The position numbers and the translations under genes are program-made. This document shows, one piece after another, positions 1-6,455 of a stretch of 22,633 nucleotides of DNA. The first letter of the stretch is position 1. Every line of letters starts with the position of its first letter. The notes beneath the pieces are model-generated. The model was given only the letters and a program-made list of their open reading frames with translations, had not been told where the DNA came from and did not search any database. Origin of the DNA: Acidobacteriaceae bacterium (GTDB lineage: Bacteria > Acidobacteriota > Terriglobia > Terriglobales > Acidobacteriaceae). The stretch covers positions 1 through 22,633 of the forward strand of contig DAHXOQ010000015.1 in NCBI GenBank assembly GCA_027364815.1, given 5' to 3'.

Positions 1-218
1 TTTTCACACTCTCCGACTGCAATTCAATCCTCTTATCTATTTATTTTCAATCACTTACATTTCTAGCAGGAAAAAATTAACCTCAAAAAACATGATTTTT
101 CGGCGGTTTTTGGGGCAGTTTCTCGCACTTTCCCTCTCCGTTTTTCACACTTATAAGCCTCATTTTCGTCGTTTTTCGAGCCTTCCTGATGAATGCTAAA
201 ATCAAGTTTCCTGACCAA
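1..218. other. Leading intergenic region
   Basis: About 190-220 bases before the first gene hold no open frame I can support. The stretch is rich in T runs and pyrimidines on the + strand. A weak imperfect hairpin could form between the C/A-rich segment near 81-91 and the GTTTTTGGGG segment near 107-116, but its loop is long and I do not call it a terminator. I see no clear promoter for the following gene. Confidence 0.4.
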
Positions 219-1067
219 ATGGAGTTCTCATTGAAGCTTGGAATCAGCGCCTTTGCTTGGACCACAGAATTTACTCCTGCGCATCTCGGACTACTCGACT
301 TCGCCCATTCTCTCGGCTTCGACGGCTTTGAAATTCCGCTCTTCGATCCTTCCAAATTAGCCGTCAATGAACTCCGTCGTGGCTTTGAATCTTCCGGCAT
401 CGAATGCACAATCTGCGCCATTCTTCCTTCAGGCGTGAATCCCATCAGCGAAGACGCAACTACGCGCGCGCGTTCCGTCGAGCATCTGAAGCGCACCATT
501 GAAACCGCTGCTGCTATGGGCGCTCATCGAATCGGCGGTCCGCTTTACGCGCCAATAGGCTATCTTCCTCCGCATCGACCAACAGCCGACGAATGGAAAT
601 GGGCCGTTGAAGCCTTTCATCAAATCACCGCATCGCTCGACGCGCATCAAATGACTCTCGCCATTGAGCCGGTCAACCGCTCAGAATCCTTCTTCCTGCG
701 CACCGTCGCAGATTCCATCAGGCTCTGCGAAGCTATCGACCATCCTCGCATCGGTATCCTCATCGACACCTTCCACGCCAACATCGAAGAGAAGAACGTC
801 GTCGCCGCAATCGAGAGCGCCGGACCTTGGCTCAAGCATCTGCACCTGAGCGAGAATGATCGCAGCCTCATCGGAAGCGGCCACATCGATTTCGTCGGCA
901 TCATCAAAACCCTGCGCAAAATCAATTACGATGGCTACCTGATGATTGAAGGCTTCGGCTACTCCGAAGATAAAGACAATCTTCTCGGCACGCTTTGGGC
1001 TGACCCAATCGTCTCCTCTGATGCCATTGCCATTGAGGGAATGCGTTTCCTCAAATCACTGCTTTAA
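219..1067 (+). CDS. Sugar isomerase/epimerase, D-psicose (D-allulose)/D-tagatose 3-epimerase-like
   Basis: A cytoplasmic TIM-barrel metalloenzyme expected to epimerise a ketohexose or related sugar at C3, or to act on a related sugar or inositol derivative. With the start used here (282 aa) the putative metal ligands are E150 (in LAIEPVNR), D183 (in LIDTFHANIEE), H209 (in KHLHLSENDR) and E244 (in LMIEGFG). The spacings of 33, 26 and 35 residues equal those I recall for Agrobacterium D-psicose 3-epimerase (E150/D183/H209/E244). The block DTFHxNIEE is typical of that subfamily. An alternative ATG at 189 would add ten residues; neither start has a clear Shine-Dalgarno, and I prefer 219 because LKLGISAFAW then begins the first beta strand as in the family. 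PEP carboxykinase follows on the same strand after 134 nt and has its own promoter. The exact substrate cannot be read from the sequence. Confidence 0.82.
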   Translation: MEFSLKLGISAFAWTTEFTPAHLGLLDFAHSLGFDGFEIPLFDPSKLAVNELRRGFESSGIECTICAILPSGVNPISEDATTRARSVEHLKRTIETAAAMGAHRIGGPLYAPIGYLPPHRPTADEWKWAVEAFHQITASLDAHQMTLAIEPVNRSESFFLRTVADSIRLCEAIDHPRIGILIDTFHANIEEKNVVAAIESAGPWLKHLHLSENDRSLIGSGHIDFVGIIKTLRKINYDGYLMIEGFGYSEDKDNLLGTLWADPIVSSDAIAIEGMRFLKSLL

Positions 1068-1084
1068 GTTCATTCATACATTTC

Positions 1085-1113
1085 TTGACCAATGGAGATG
1101 AAAGCCATATTAA
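1085..1113 (+). promoter_or_regulatory. Candidate sigma-70-type promoter of PEP carboxykinase
   Basis: TTGACC at 1085-1090 matches the -35 consensus at five of six positions. A 17-nt spacer leads to TATTAA at 1108-1113 as the -10 (four of six). A transcript would begin near 1120, leaving a leader of about 80 nt before the ATG at 1202. The TTG that opens the longest reading frame of the downstream gene is this -35 box, which argues against the long N-terminus. Confidence 0.5.
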
Positions 1114-1201
1114 AATCATTCTGAGAGCACAAATCCCCGCGTGTCATTCTCTAGCAACGTTGAAAGCTCACACAGCCATGAGCCAAGGGAAAATACTCAC
1201 G

Positions 1202-3043
1202 ATGAAGCAAGCTATCACTGCCAGAAAAAAATCCTCACACAATACTCCGCTTACCACCAACAAACATCTCATCCGCTGGGTCGAGAAGATGGCCGAACTC
1301 TGCAAGCCATCTGCTATTCACTGGATTGATGGCTCTGATGAAGAAAATGATGCCATCTGTGATCTGCTCGTCAGCGCCGGCACTTTCATCCGTCTGAATC
1401 AGGAGAAGTGGCCAAACTGCTACTACGCGCGCTCGGTTCCCGGCGATGTGGCCCGCGTGGAAGACCGTACCTTCATCTGCTCGCTCTCTAAAGATGGCGC
1501 TGGCCCAACCAACAACTGGGAAGATCCCTTCGTCATGCGCCGCAAACTGAAGCAGCTCTTCAAAGGCTGTATGCAAGGACGCACCATGTATGTGCTTCCC
1601 TTCAGCATGGGGCCTGTCGGCTCACCGATGTCGGGTATCGGCGTTCAGCTCACCGACTCGCCTTATGTCGTCGCGCAGATGCGCATCATGGCTCGAATCG
1701 GTGCGCCGGTATTTGCAGAGATCGACAAGGACGAGAAGCGCGTGGTGCCTTGCATGCACTCCGTCGGCGCTCCACTCAAGCCTGGGCAAAAGGACGTCTT
1801 CTGGCCCTGCAACGATACGAAGTACATTGTTCACTTTCCCGAGACTCGTGAGATCTGGTCCTACGGTTCCGGCTACGGTGGCAATGCGCTCTTGAGCAAG
1901 AAATGCTTTGCCCTTCGCATAGCATCCAACATCGCACGCGACGAGCAGTGGATGGCCGAGCATATGCTCATCCTCGGAGTCGAAAGCCCTGAAGGCGAGA
2001 AAACCTACGTCGCAGCGGCATTCCCATCCGCCTGCGGCAAAACCAACTTCGCCATGCTCCTTCCGCCCAAAGCCATGGGCGGCTGGAAGGTATGGACCGT
2101 CGGCGACGACATCGCGTGGATTCGCCCTGATGCCAACGGACAACTCCGTGCGATCAATCCTGAGGCGGGCTTCTTCGGCGTCGCTCCGGGTACAGGCGCC
2201 AGGACAAATCCAATGGCTATGGCCGCTCTCGCACGCAATTCCATCTTCACCAACGTCGCACTCACGCCTGATGGTGGTGTCTGGTGGGAAGGCATGACAG
2301 ACACGCCGCCTGATGAGTGCATCGACTGGCGGGGTGAACGCTGGACTCCGGAGATCGGCAGGAATACAGGGAAAACCGCTGCCCATCCAAACGGCCGCTT
2401 TACCGCGCCGGCATCGCAGTGCCCCACGATTGATCCTGACTGGGACTCGCCCGAAGGTGTTCCCATCAGCGCCTTCATCTTCGGCGGTCGCCGCTCTACA
2501 ACACTTCCACTCGTCTATCAGGCATTCAATTGGAGCAGCGGTGTTTACACAGGCGCAACCATGGGTTCTGAGACTACAGCCGCGGCAACAGGCACAGTTG
2601 GCACCGTCCGCCGCGACCCGATGGCCATGCTGCCCTTCTGCGGATATCACATGGGCGACTACTTCCGGCACTGGATCAAGATGCAGCGCGAATTGACGGT
2701 GACGCCACGTGTCTTCAACGTGAACTGGTTCCGCAAGGATGAGAACGGCAAGTTCCTCTGGCCCGGCTACAGTGAAAATATGCGCGTCCTCCGCTGGATC
2801 GTAGACCGCGTTCACGGTCGCACTCAAGGACGCGAAACACCCATCGGCTGGGTACCCCGCTATGAGGATATTGATTGGTCAGGCCTCGACTTCCCACCCG
2901 CCGCATTTGATGAACTGATGACTGTCGACCGCGACTTATGGAAAAAAGAAGTCATCGCACACGAAGAGCTCTTCATCAATCTGCACGACCATCTGCCGCC
3001 GGAGATGATCTACGAACGTGAACTGCTAATCTGCCGTTTGTAG
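1202..3043 (+). CDS. pckG: Phosphoenolpyruvate carboxykinase (GTP)
   Basis: Converts oxaloacetate plus GTP to phosphoenolpyruvate, CO2 and GDP; first committed step of gluconeogenesis, cytoplasmic. 613 aa, close to the roughly 600-620 aa of bacterial GTP-type enzymes. The P-loop FPSACGKTNFAM is at 274-285 and carries the hyper-reactive cysteine (C278) and K280/T281. The kinase-2 motif is VGDDIAWI (D302, D303), followed by NPEAGFFGVAPGT. Also visible are YGSGYGGNALLSKKC and, near the end, WFRKDENGKF then WPGYSENMRVL, where the usual phrase is WPGFGEN. These are GTP-enzyme, not ATP-enzyme, motifs. The start at 1202 is chosen because AAGGGA at 1185-1190 is a well-placed ribosome site. The reading frame is open upstream to a TTG at 1085, but that extension covers the promoter. 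It follows a sugar epimerase, in keeping with central carbon metabolism. Confidence 0.96.
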   Translation: MKQAITARKKSSHNTPLTTNKHLIRWVEKMAELCKPSAIHWIDGSDEENDAICDLLVSAGTFIRLNQEKWPNCYYARSVPGDVARVEDRTFICSLSKDGAGPTNNWEDPFVMRRKLKQLFKGCMQGRTMYVLPFSMGPVGSPMSGIGVQLTDSPYVVAQMRIMARIGAPVFAEIDKDEKRVVPCMHSVGAPLKPGQKDVFWPCNDTKYIVHFPETREIWSYGSGYGGNALLSKKCFALRIASNIARDEQWMAEHMLILGVESPEGEKTYVAAAFPSACGKTNFAMLLPPKAMGGWKVWTVGDDIAWIRPDANGQLRAINPEAGFFGVAPGTGARTNPMAMAALARNSIFTNVALTPDGGVWWEGMTDTPPDECIDWRGERWTPEIGRNTGKTAAHPNGRFTAPASQCPTIDPDWDSPEGVPISAFIFGGRRSTTLPLVYQAFNWSSGVYTGATMGSETTAAATGTVGTVRRDPMAMLPFCGYHMGDYFRHWIKMQRELTVTPRVFNVNWFRKDENGKFLWPGYSENMRVLRWIVDRVHGRTQGRETPIGWVPRYEDIDWSGLDFPPAAFDELMTVDRDLWKKEVIAHEELFINLHDHLPPEMIYERELLICRL

Positions 3044-3070
3044 ATTTGCGTTTAAATAGGAAAAATAAAA

Positions 3071-3099
3071 GCCGACACAACAATCATTGTCGTGTCGGC
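3071..3099. terminator. Bidirectional intrinsic terminator between pckG and the BON lipoprotein gene
   Basis: GCCGACAC (3071-3078) pairs perfectly with GTGTCGGC (3092-3099). After a single A/C mismatch the stem continues through ACA/TGT around a small loop. On the - strand the stem is followed by a TTTTATTTTT-like run (complement of 3060-3070), a good terminator for the BON gene that ends at 3151. On the + strand only CCTTTAA follows, so termination of pckG is likely weaker. It lies between two convergent genes. Confidence 0.75.
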
Positions 3100-3150
3100 C
3101 TTTAACTGGCACAAAAAAATCGAAATGACGCCCGCTGCAAAAAAACTCTC

Positions 3151-3963
3151 TTACTGGGGAGGGAGTGTCAGCGACGACTGTAGATCGAAGTTGAGAATAG
3201 ATTCCGATGGAATTACGATCTGCTTGTTGCCAGTCATCACGTCGCCTACAAAGCCAACGCCAGCGCCAGCAAGCGCGCCAATGCCCGCACCCTTTCCGCC
3301 GCCGGCAATCAATCCAATCAGAGCGCCACCTCCAGCGCCACCACCCGTCATTGCAAGAGTTCGCTTCCCTTTTCCTTTGATCGTACTGTCCAGAACATTG
3401 GTTGTAATGTTGTAGTTATTTCCATTCAGCACGATGTTATTGAGCGCAAGTGCCAACTGGCCTTCACCTTTAATCCTCCCTCTCGTTTTCGCTGCGACAA
3501 CGGTCCCCTGGATGCTTGCACCTTTTGATATAGCCGTCTTCCCATGGATAATAATCGGCTCTGCCAATGTCGCAGAAAATTCCTGCCCGGACTGGCTTAT
3601 CTTCGAACCTAGCGGTTCAATGGTTCTGATTCTGATTGAAGTGCCGGCGGGAATAATAATGGGAGCCGGCGGAGGCAACACATTGGTTTTGTCCTCCAAT
3701 CCAGTAGTCCCCGGCTCCGCCTGCGCAATCTCATCTATCTTCTGCTTCGCTGCTGGTGAAGACACATCGCCACTCAGTGTCACCTTACCGTCTTTTGATG
3801 AAACATTCACATGGGAGTCCTTGGTCGCCGGGTCACTGGCAACTTTGCTCTGGATGTCTGAAGTAATTGTGTTGTCATTCGTTGAATGATGGCATCCGCT
3901 GAAAATCGGAACTGCCATGCTAATTGCAACGACCAAGGGGAAGAGAATCATTCTCCGCTGCAT
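3151..3963 (-). CDS. BON-domain lipoprotein with glycine-zipper C-terminus
   Basis: Predicted envelope lipoprotein of 270 aa. The N-terminus MQRRM, a hydrophobic stretch and PIFSGC form a signal peptide with a lipobox ending at C24. Residues about 30-95 resemble a BON domain (alternating strands and helix, with DGKVTLSGDVSSPAAKQKI), a fold linked to membrane or polymer binding. A proline-rich joint leads to a middle beta-rich domain of the PAGTSIRIRTIEPLGSKISQ type. Residues about 200-245 are a glycine-rich zipper (GGGAGGGALIGLIAGGG and following) that could insert in or associate with membrane. The ATG at 3963 is chosen because AGGAGA lies 4-5 nt upstream and the lipobox is then correctly placed; a longer frame from 4011 would put 16 residues ahead of the signal peptide. 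The function is unknown; osmotic or envelope-stress roles are inference from BON proteins such as OsmY. Confidence 0.78.
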   Translation of the reverse strand: MQRRMILFPLVVAISMAVPIFSGCHHSTNDNTITSDIQSKVASDPATKDSHVNVSSKDGKVTLSGDVSSPAAKQKIDEIAQAEPGTTGLEDKTNVLPPPAPIIIPAGTSIRIRTIEPLGSKISQSGQEFSATLAEPIIIHGKTAISKGASIQGTVVAAKTRGRIKGEGQLALALNNIVLNGNNYNITTNVLDSTIKGKGKRTLAMTGGGAGGGALIGLIAGGGKGAGIGALAGAGVGFVGDVMTGNKQIVIPSESILNFDLQSSLTLPPQ

Positions 3964-4227
3964 ATTTTCTCCTGTCTTATCAAAAGCACAGAATTTGTAC
4001 AACATCTGCAATTATCCTAAATTTGATTATTTTTTGCATTATTGATGGAGGAGAGGGTAGGGTTCGTTCTATCTTTGTCCTTGTAGAATGTTTAAGTTAC
4101 AGAATGCACAATGCCAAAGTTGTAATAATTACCATCAACCCCATGGCCCCTTGCCCGCTATTGCCCGCTGGAGATAATCACTCCGCGTGGAGTCTATCGG
4201 GTAAAGATCCTGCGAGAGCAAGTTATA
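3964..4227. other. Intergenic region between BON and MFS genes
   Basis: No coding frame is supported. A tandem 10-bp repeat, TTGCCCGCTA followed by TTGCCCGCTG, occupies 4151-4170. ACTCC-GCGT-GGAGT at 4180-4193 can form a 5-bp hairpin with a 4-base loop just past the MFS stop, but no T-run follows on either strand, so it is at best a weak terminator. The AT-rich stretch at 4010-4060 probably holds the promoter of the BON gene on the - strand; I cannot place boxes with confidence. Confidence 0.4.
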
Positions 4228-5547
4228 TCAGGTCAGTTGATGTTCGATGGCCGTTGAAGGCTTTGTGATAAGCGCGACAGTCAGTGCACCCATCAGTAGA
4301 AATATGGCGACCGACGCAAGACCGAAGACAAAGGTATTTGTAGACCCGTGTAGCCATCCCATCAGGGTAGGGCCGAGGAAACCGCCCAGATTGCCGATGG
4401 AATTAATGATTGCGATGTGCGCAGCTACTAGGGGTCCGGCCAGTTGGACGGTGGAGGCGCTCCAGAAGATCGGCATCGCTGAGAGTACGCCGATGGCTGC
4501 AATTGCAAAACCAAGAATGGCAATAGCTGAATTTGGTGCGAAGGCTGCGATAAGAAAACCTGCCGCGGCAGCAACGTAAGCGGCAAAAATATGAAAGCGG
4601 CGTTCTCGGCGACGGTCTGAACTTCGGCTCCATAAAGTCATACCGACAACGGCGGCCAGATAAGGGAGTGCGGTTACCCAACCCAGGCTTTCGGAACTTG
4701 TGCCATGAGATTTAAGAATGGTCGGAATCCAGAAACCGAGTCCATAAAGACCGAGCATCAGAAAAAAATAAGCCAGACTCCACCAGAAGACCGAGATTTG
4801 AGTTTTGAAGATACTCGCGTGAGGACGAGTTGAAGTTGCGGGTGCTGTAGTTGCGAGTTCGGTTTGAAGAATTAATTTTTCTTCCGCAGTCAGCCAACTG
4901 ACGTTCTCCGGCCGATCAGGAAGAAGAAAGTAAACCAGGATGCCGAGGAGTAACGCAGGAAAGCCTTCAAGGATGAAGAGCCACTGCCAGCCGTGAAGGC
5001 CGAAGGCGTGTACATGAAGCAGGATTGCATTCGATACAGGCGCTCCAATCAGATTAGAAAGAGGAATGGCAGTGACAAAGCAGGCCATCACACTTGAACG
5101 CACAGAAGCTGGAAGCCAGAAAGTGAGATAGAGAATCACTCCGGGATAAAATCCTGCTTCGGCCGATCCGAGCAGAAATCGCGAAACGATATACAGGTTG
5201 CTACCCGGAACAAAGGCCGTTGCCATTGCGAGCAAGCCCCAGGTGATCATCAGAATCATGATCCAGCGGCGCGCACCAACACGGAGCAAGGCCAGATTGC
5301 TTGGTATCTCGAGGAGCAGATATCCGAGAAAGAAAACTCCTGCGGCGAATCCGAACAGATCGTCTCCAATCTGAAGGTCGTGGTTCATTGTGAGTTTTGC
5401 AAAGCTGATGTTCACCCGATCAAGAAATGCGACCAGGTACAACAGTATAAGAAAGGGTACAAGTCGCCGCGAGATTTTGAGATAGAGCGGGTTCATGGTT
5501 TGACTGTACCTGTCCTGACCTAGGCCTATTCTAAAAATTCCGTTCAT
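4228..5547 (-). CDS. MFS transporter, anion:cation symporter (ACS)-like family
   Basis: Inner-membrane major facilitator of 439 aa with about twelve hydrophobic segments. VAFLDRVNISFAKLTMN in the first helix region is the signature of the ACS branch, which takes up organic anions such as hexuronates, tartrate, galactarate or phthalates with protons. GYLLLEIPSNLALLRVGARRW fits the second helix and the loop 2-3 motif; RFLLGSAEAGFYPGVILYL is the typical helix 4 phrase. A cytoplasmic central loop (about 220-255) separates the two halves. The start is uncertain: the GTG/ATG frame from 5547 has AGG 8 nt upstream, while the internal ATG at 5496 (MNPLYLKISRR) gives the short N-terminus usual for the family. 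On the - strand it lies 80 nt downstream of a decayed SSS transporter locus, so it may have taken over sugar-acid uptake there. The substrate cannot be assigned. Confidence 0.88.
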   Translation of the reverse strand: MNGIFRIGLGQDRYSQTMNPLYLKISRRLVPFLILLYLVAFLDRVNISFAKLTMNHDLQIGDDLFGFAAGVFFLGYLLLEIPSNLALLRVGARRWIMILMITWGLLAMATAFVPGSNLYIVSRFLLGSAEAGFYPGVILYLTFWLPASVRSSVMACFVTAIPLSNLIGAPVSNAILLHVHAFGLHGWQWLFILEGFPALLLGILVYFLLPDRPENVSWLTAEEKLILQTELATTAPATSTRPHASIFKTQISVFWWSLAYFFLMLGLYGLGFWIPTILKSHGTSSESLGWVTALPYLAAVVGMTLWSRSSDRRRERRFHIFAAYVAAAAGFLIAAFAPNSAIAILGFAIAAIGVLSAMPIFWSASTVQLAGPLVAAHIAIINSIGNLGGFLGPTLMGWLHGSTNTFVFGLASVAIFLLMGALTVALITKPSTAIEHQLT

Positions 5548-5627
5548 TGCGTTCGCCTAGCTCTGGATTCATCTTTGTCCGGCGCGTGGATCAGACCTAA
5601 TTCCCTTTTCCTGTATTCTGCACCCCG

Positions 5628-5806
5628 TTAAATACATTGTGAGGCCGAAAATATAAGTAAGACAATTCCCCACAAGAAATTGGCGTTAACGCCCAGGCTT
5701 TTTAATGGAGTTCAGCTTTGCTATTTGTGAATAGTCCATTGAGCGAAGGCACCAAGCCGATCAGGGAGAAGATCAGGCCAAAGGAGATGCGGAGATCGAG
5801 AATCAT
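5628..5806 (-). pseudogene. Frameshifted small membrane protein, putative SSS-transporter companion
   Basis: Found by reading the - strand by eye. An ATG at 5806 opens MILDLRISFGLIFSLIGLV and continues to a TAA at 5702-5704 after 34 residues. Directly after it, in another frame, 5699-5628 reads SLGVNANFLWGIVLLIFSA and ends at its own TAA. Joined, the parts give a roughly 60-residue protein with two hydrophobic helices and the phrase SLGxNxNxxWG between them. To my recollection this matches small uncharacterised proteins (DLR-P-I-G, then SLGININLWWG) encoded beside sodium:solute symporters in Acidobacteriota and Verrucomicrobiota-like bacteria. A one-base loss at or near the A5 run (about 5699-5703) explains the break. 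It begins 32 nt after the stop of an SSS remnant, as in a former operon. No good ribosome site is seen. Confidence 0.6.
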
Positions 5807-5837
5807 ATGCGGCACCAGCTTTGCGAAATGAATTTGA

Positions 5838-6131
5838 TCAGTCAAAGATAAAGTTCAATCCTACTGCAACAAAAAGAATGGCCACAGCCAATACTTCAGG
5901 ACACTTCCACCATACTATTTGTACTTGCGCTGATTTGGGCGTGAGAGAGTGCACAAGGCCAACTCTTTCAGAGTCTGGTCGAGGTTGGGTGAACAGGCTG
6001 ATTACAACGGTGACGATGAAGTTCGCGCTAAAAACTTAGATTGCAGTGAAGAAGTTCTGTGCCATGTCATTTGGATAGTGATGCAGTACTATAATCCAGC
6101 CGCCATAAATGCCGGGATGTGCCTCAAAAGG
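5838..6131 (-). pseudogene. C-terminal remnant of a sodium:solute symporter (SSS family)
   Basis: The - strand from 6131 reads PFEAHPGIYGGWIIVLHHYP, then NDMAQNFFTAI, a TAA stop (6036-6038), then VFSANFIVTVVISLFTQPRP, a loop with ERVGLVHSLTPKSAQVQIVWW, and a last hydrophobic helix ending at TGA 5838-5840. The order MAQNF-W/F-xAI, xFxVTxxxSLxTxP+P, xxGLVxSLTPK and a final helix is the C-terminal end of SSS Na+/sugar or Na+/solute cotransporters. Only about 97 codons remain of the usual 500 or more. A TAG lies immediately upstream (6132-6134) and the next feature is tRNA-Ser, so the front of the gene is gone. The internal stop replaces what is normally a tryptophan or similar residue. A TTG-initiated frame on the opposite strand (5821-6039) is only its shadow. 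Confidence 0.72.
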
Positions 6132-6164
6132 CTATAAATTATATATAAGTCCTTTTTTATCTAA

Positions 6165-6254
6165 TGGCGGAGAGAGTGGGATTCGAACCCACGGTACTCG
6201 TTAAAGTACACACGCTTTCCAAGCGTGCGCCTTAAACCACTCGGCCATCTCTCC
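6165..6254 (-). tRNA. tRNA-Ser (anticodon GGA)
   Basis: Complete class II tRNA on the - strand. The acceptor stem is GGAGAGA (6254-6248) with TCTCTCC, discriminator G and an encoded CCA (6167-6165). The D arm is GCC/GGC. The anticodon stem is CACGC/GCGTG with loop TTGGAAA, anticodon GGA, reading UCC and UCU serine codons. The long variable arm GTACT/AGTAC is the serine hallmark, and the T arm is GTGGG-TTCGAAT-CCCAC. It directly abuts the broken SSS gene. I see no intact integrase or direct repeat of the tRNA 3' end nearby. Confidence 0.97.
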
Positions 6255-6455
6255 AGCTTGGTGTGGTCTACTCTTTTGAATCTATCACATAGAGGCGTTG
6301 TTGAGCGCGCAAGCGTTTCCATTCATTGTGGATGAAAATCGATGGCACACAACTGCATTTACCAGGGATGGCACCAGAATTTATAGTTGCGTGTTGCTGA
6401 TATTTCAGAAAGTTCTGCCTGCTGTACATTTTTCGAAAGTTGGGAAGCCATTTCA
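6255..6455. other. Intergenic region upstream of the GH2 gene
   Basis: Between the 5' end of the tRNA and the GH2 start, with no supported gene. A short element at 6310-6319, CAAGCGTTTC, fits the AAnCGnTT core of LacI-family operators, which would suit a sugar-enzyme gene, but the flanks are not symmetric. The tRNA promoter must also lie here on the - strand; I cannot place it. Confidence 0.3.

Noticed and set aside
1622..2827. 401-aa open frame on the - strand
   Set aside because: It lies wholly antisense to PEP carboxykinase, whose motifs are intact; its protein is rich in C, R, H and A without domain order, typical of a codon-bias shadow.
3964..4011. 16-residue extension of the BON lipoprotein
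   Set aside because: It would bury the signal peptide and lipobox inside the protein; AGGAGA supports the ATG at 3963.
4180..4193. Hairpin after the MFS gene as a terminator
   Set aside because: The stem is only 5 bp and there is no T-run on either strand.
5821..6039. 72-aa + strand frame in the gap before the tRNA
   Set aside because: It is opposite the SSS remnant, whose - strand translation gives recognisable membrane segments; the + frame has no such order and no ribosome site.
6165..6254. tRNA gene as the attachment site of an integrated element
   Set aside because: I found no integrase, no repeat of the tRNA 3' end and no phage or plasmid genes around it; the broken SSS gene alone does not show integration.
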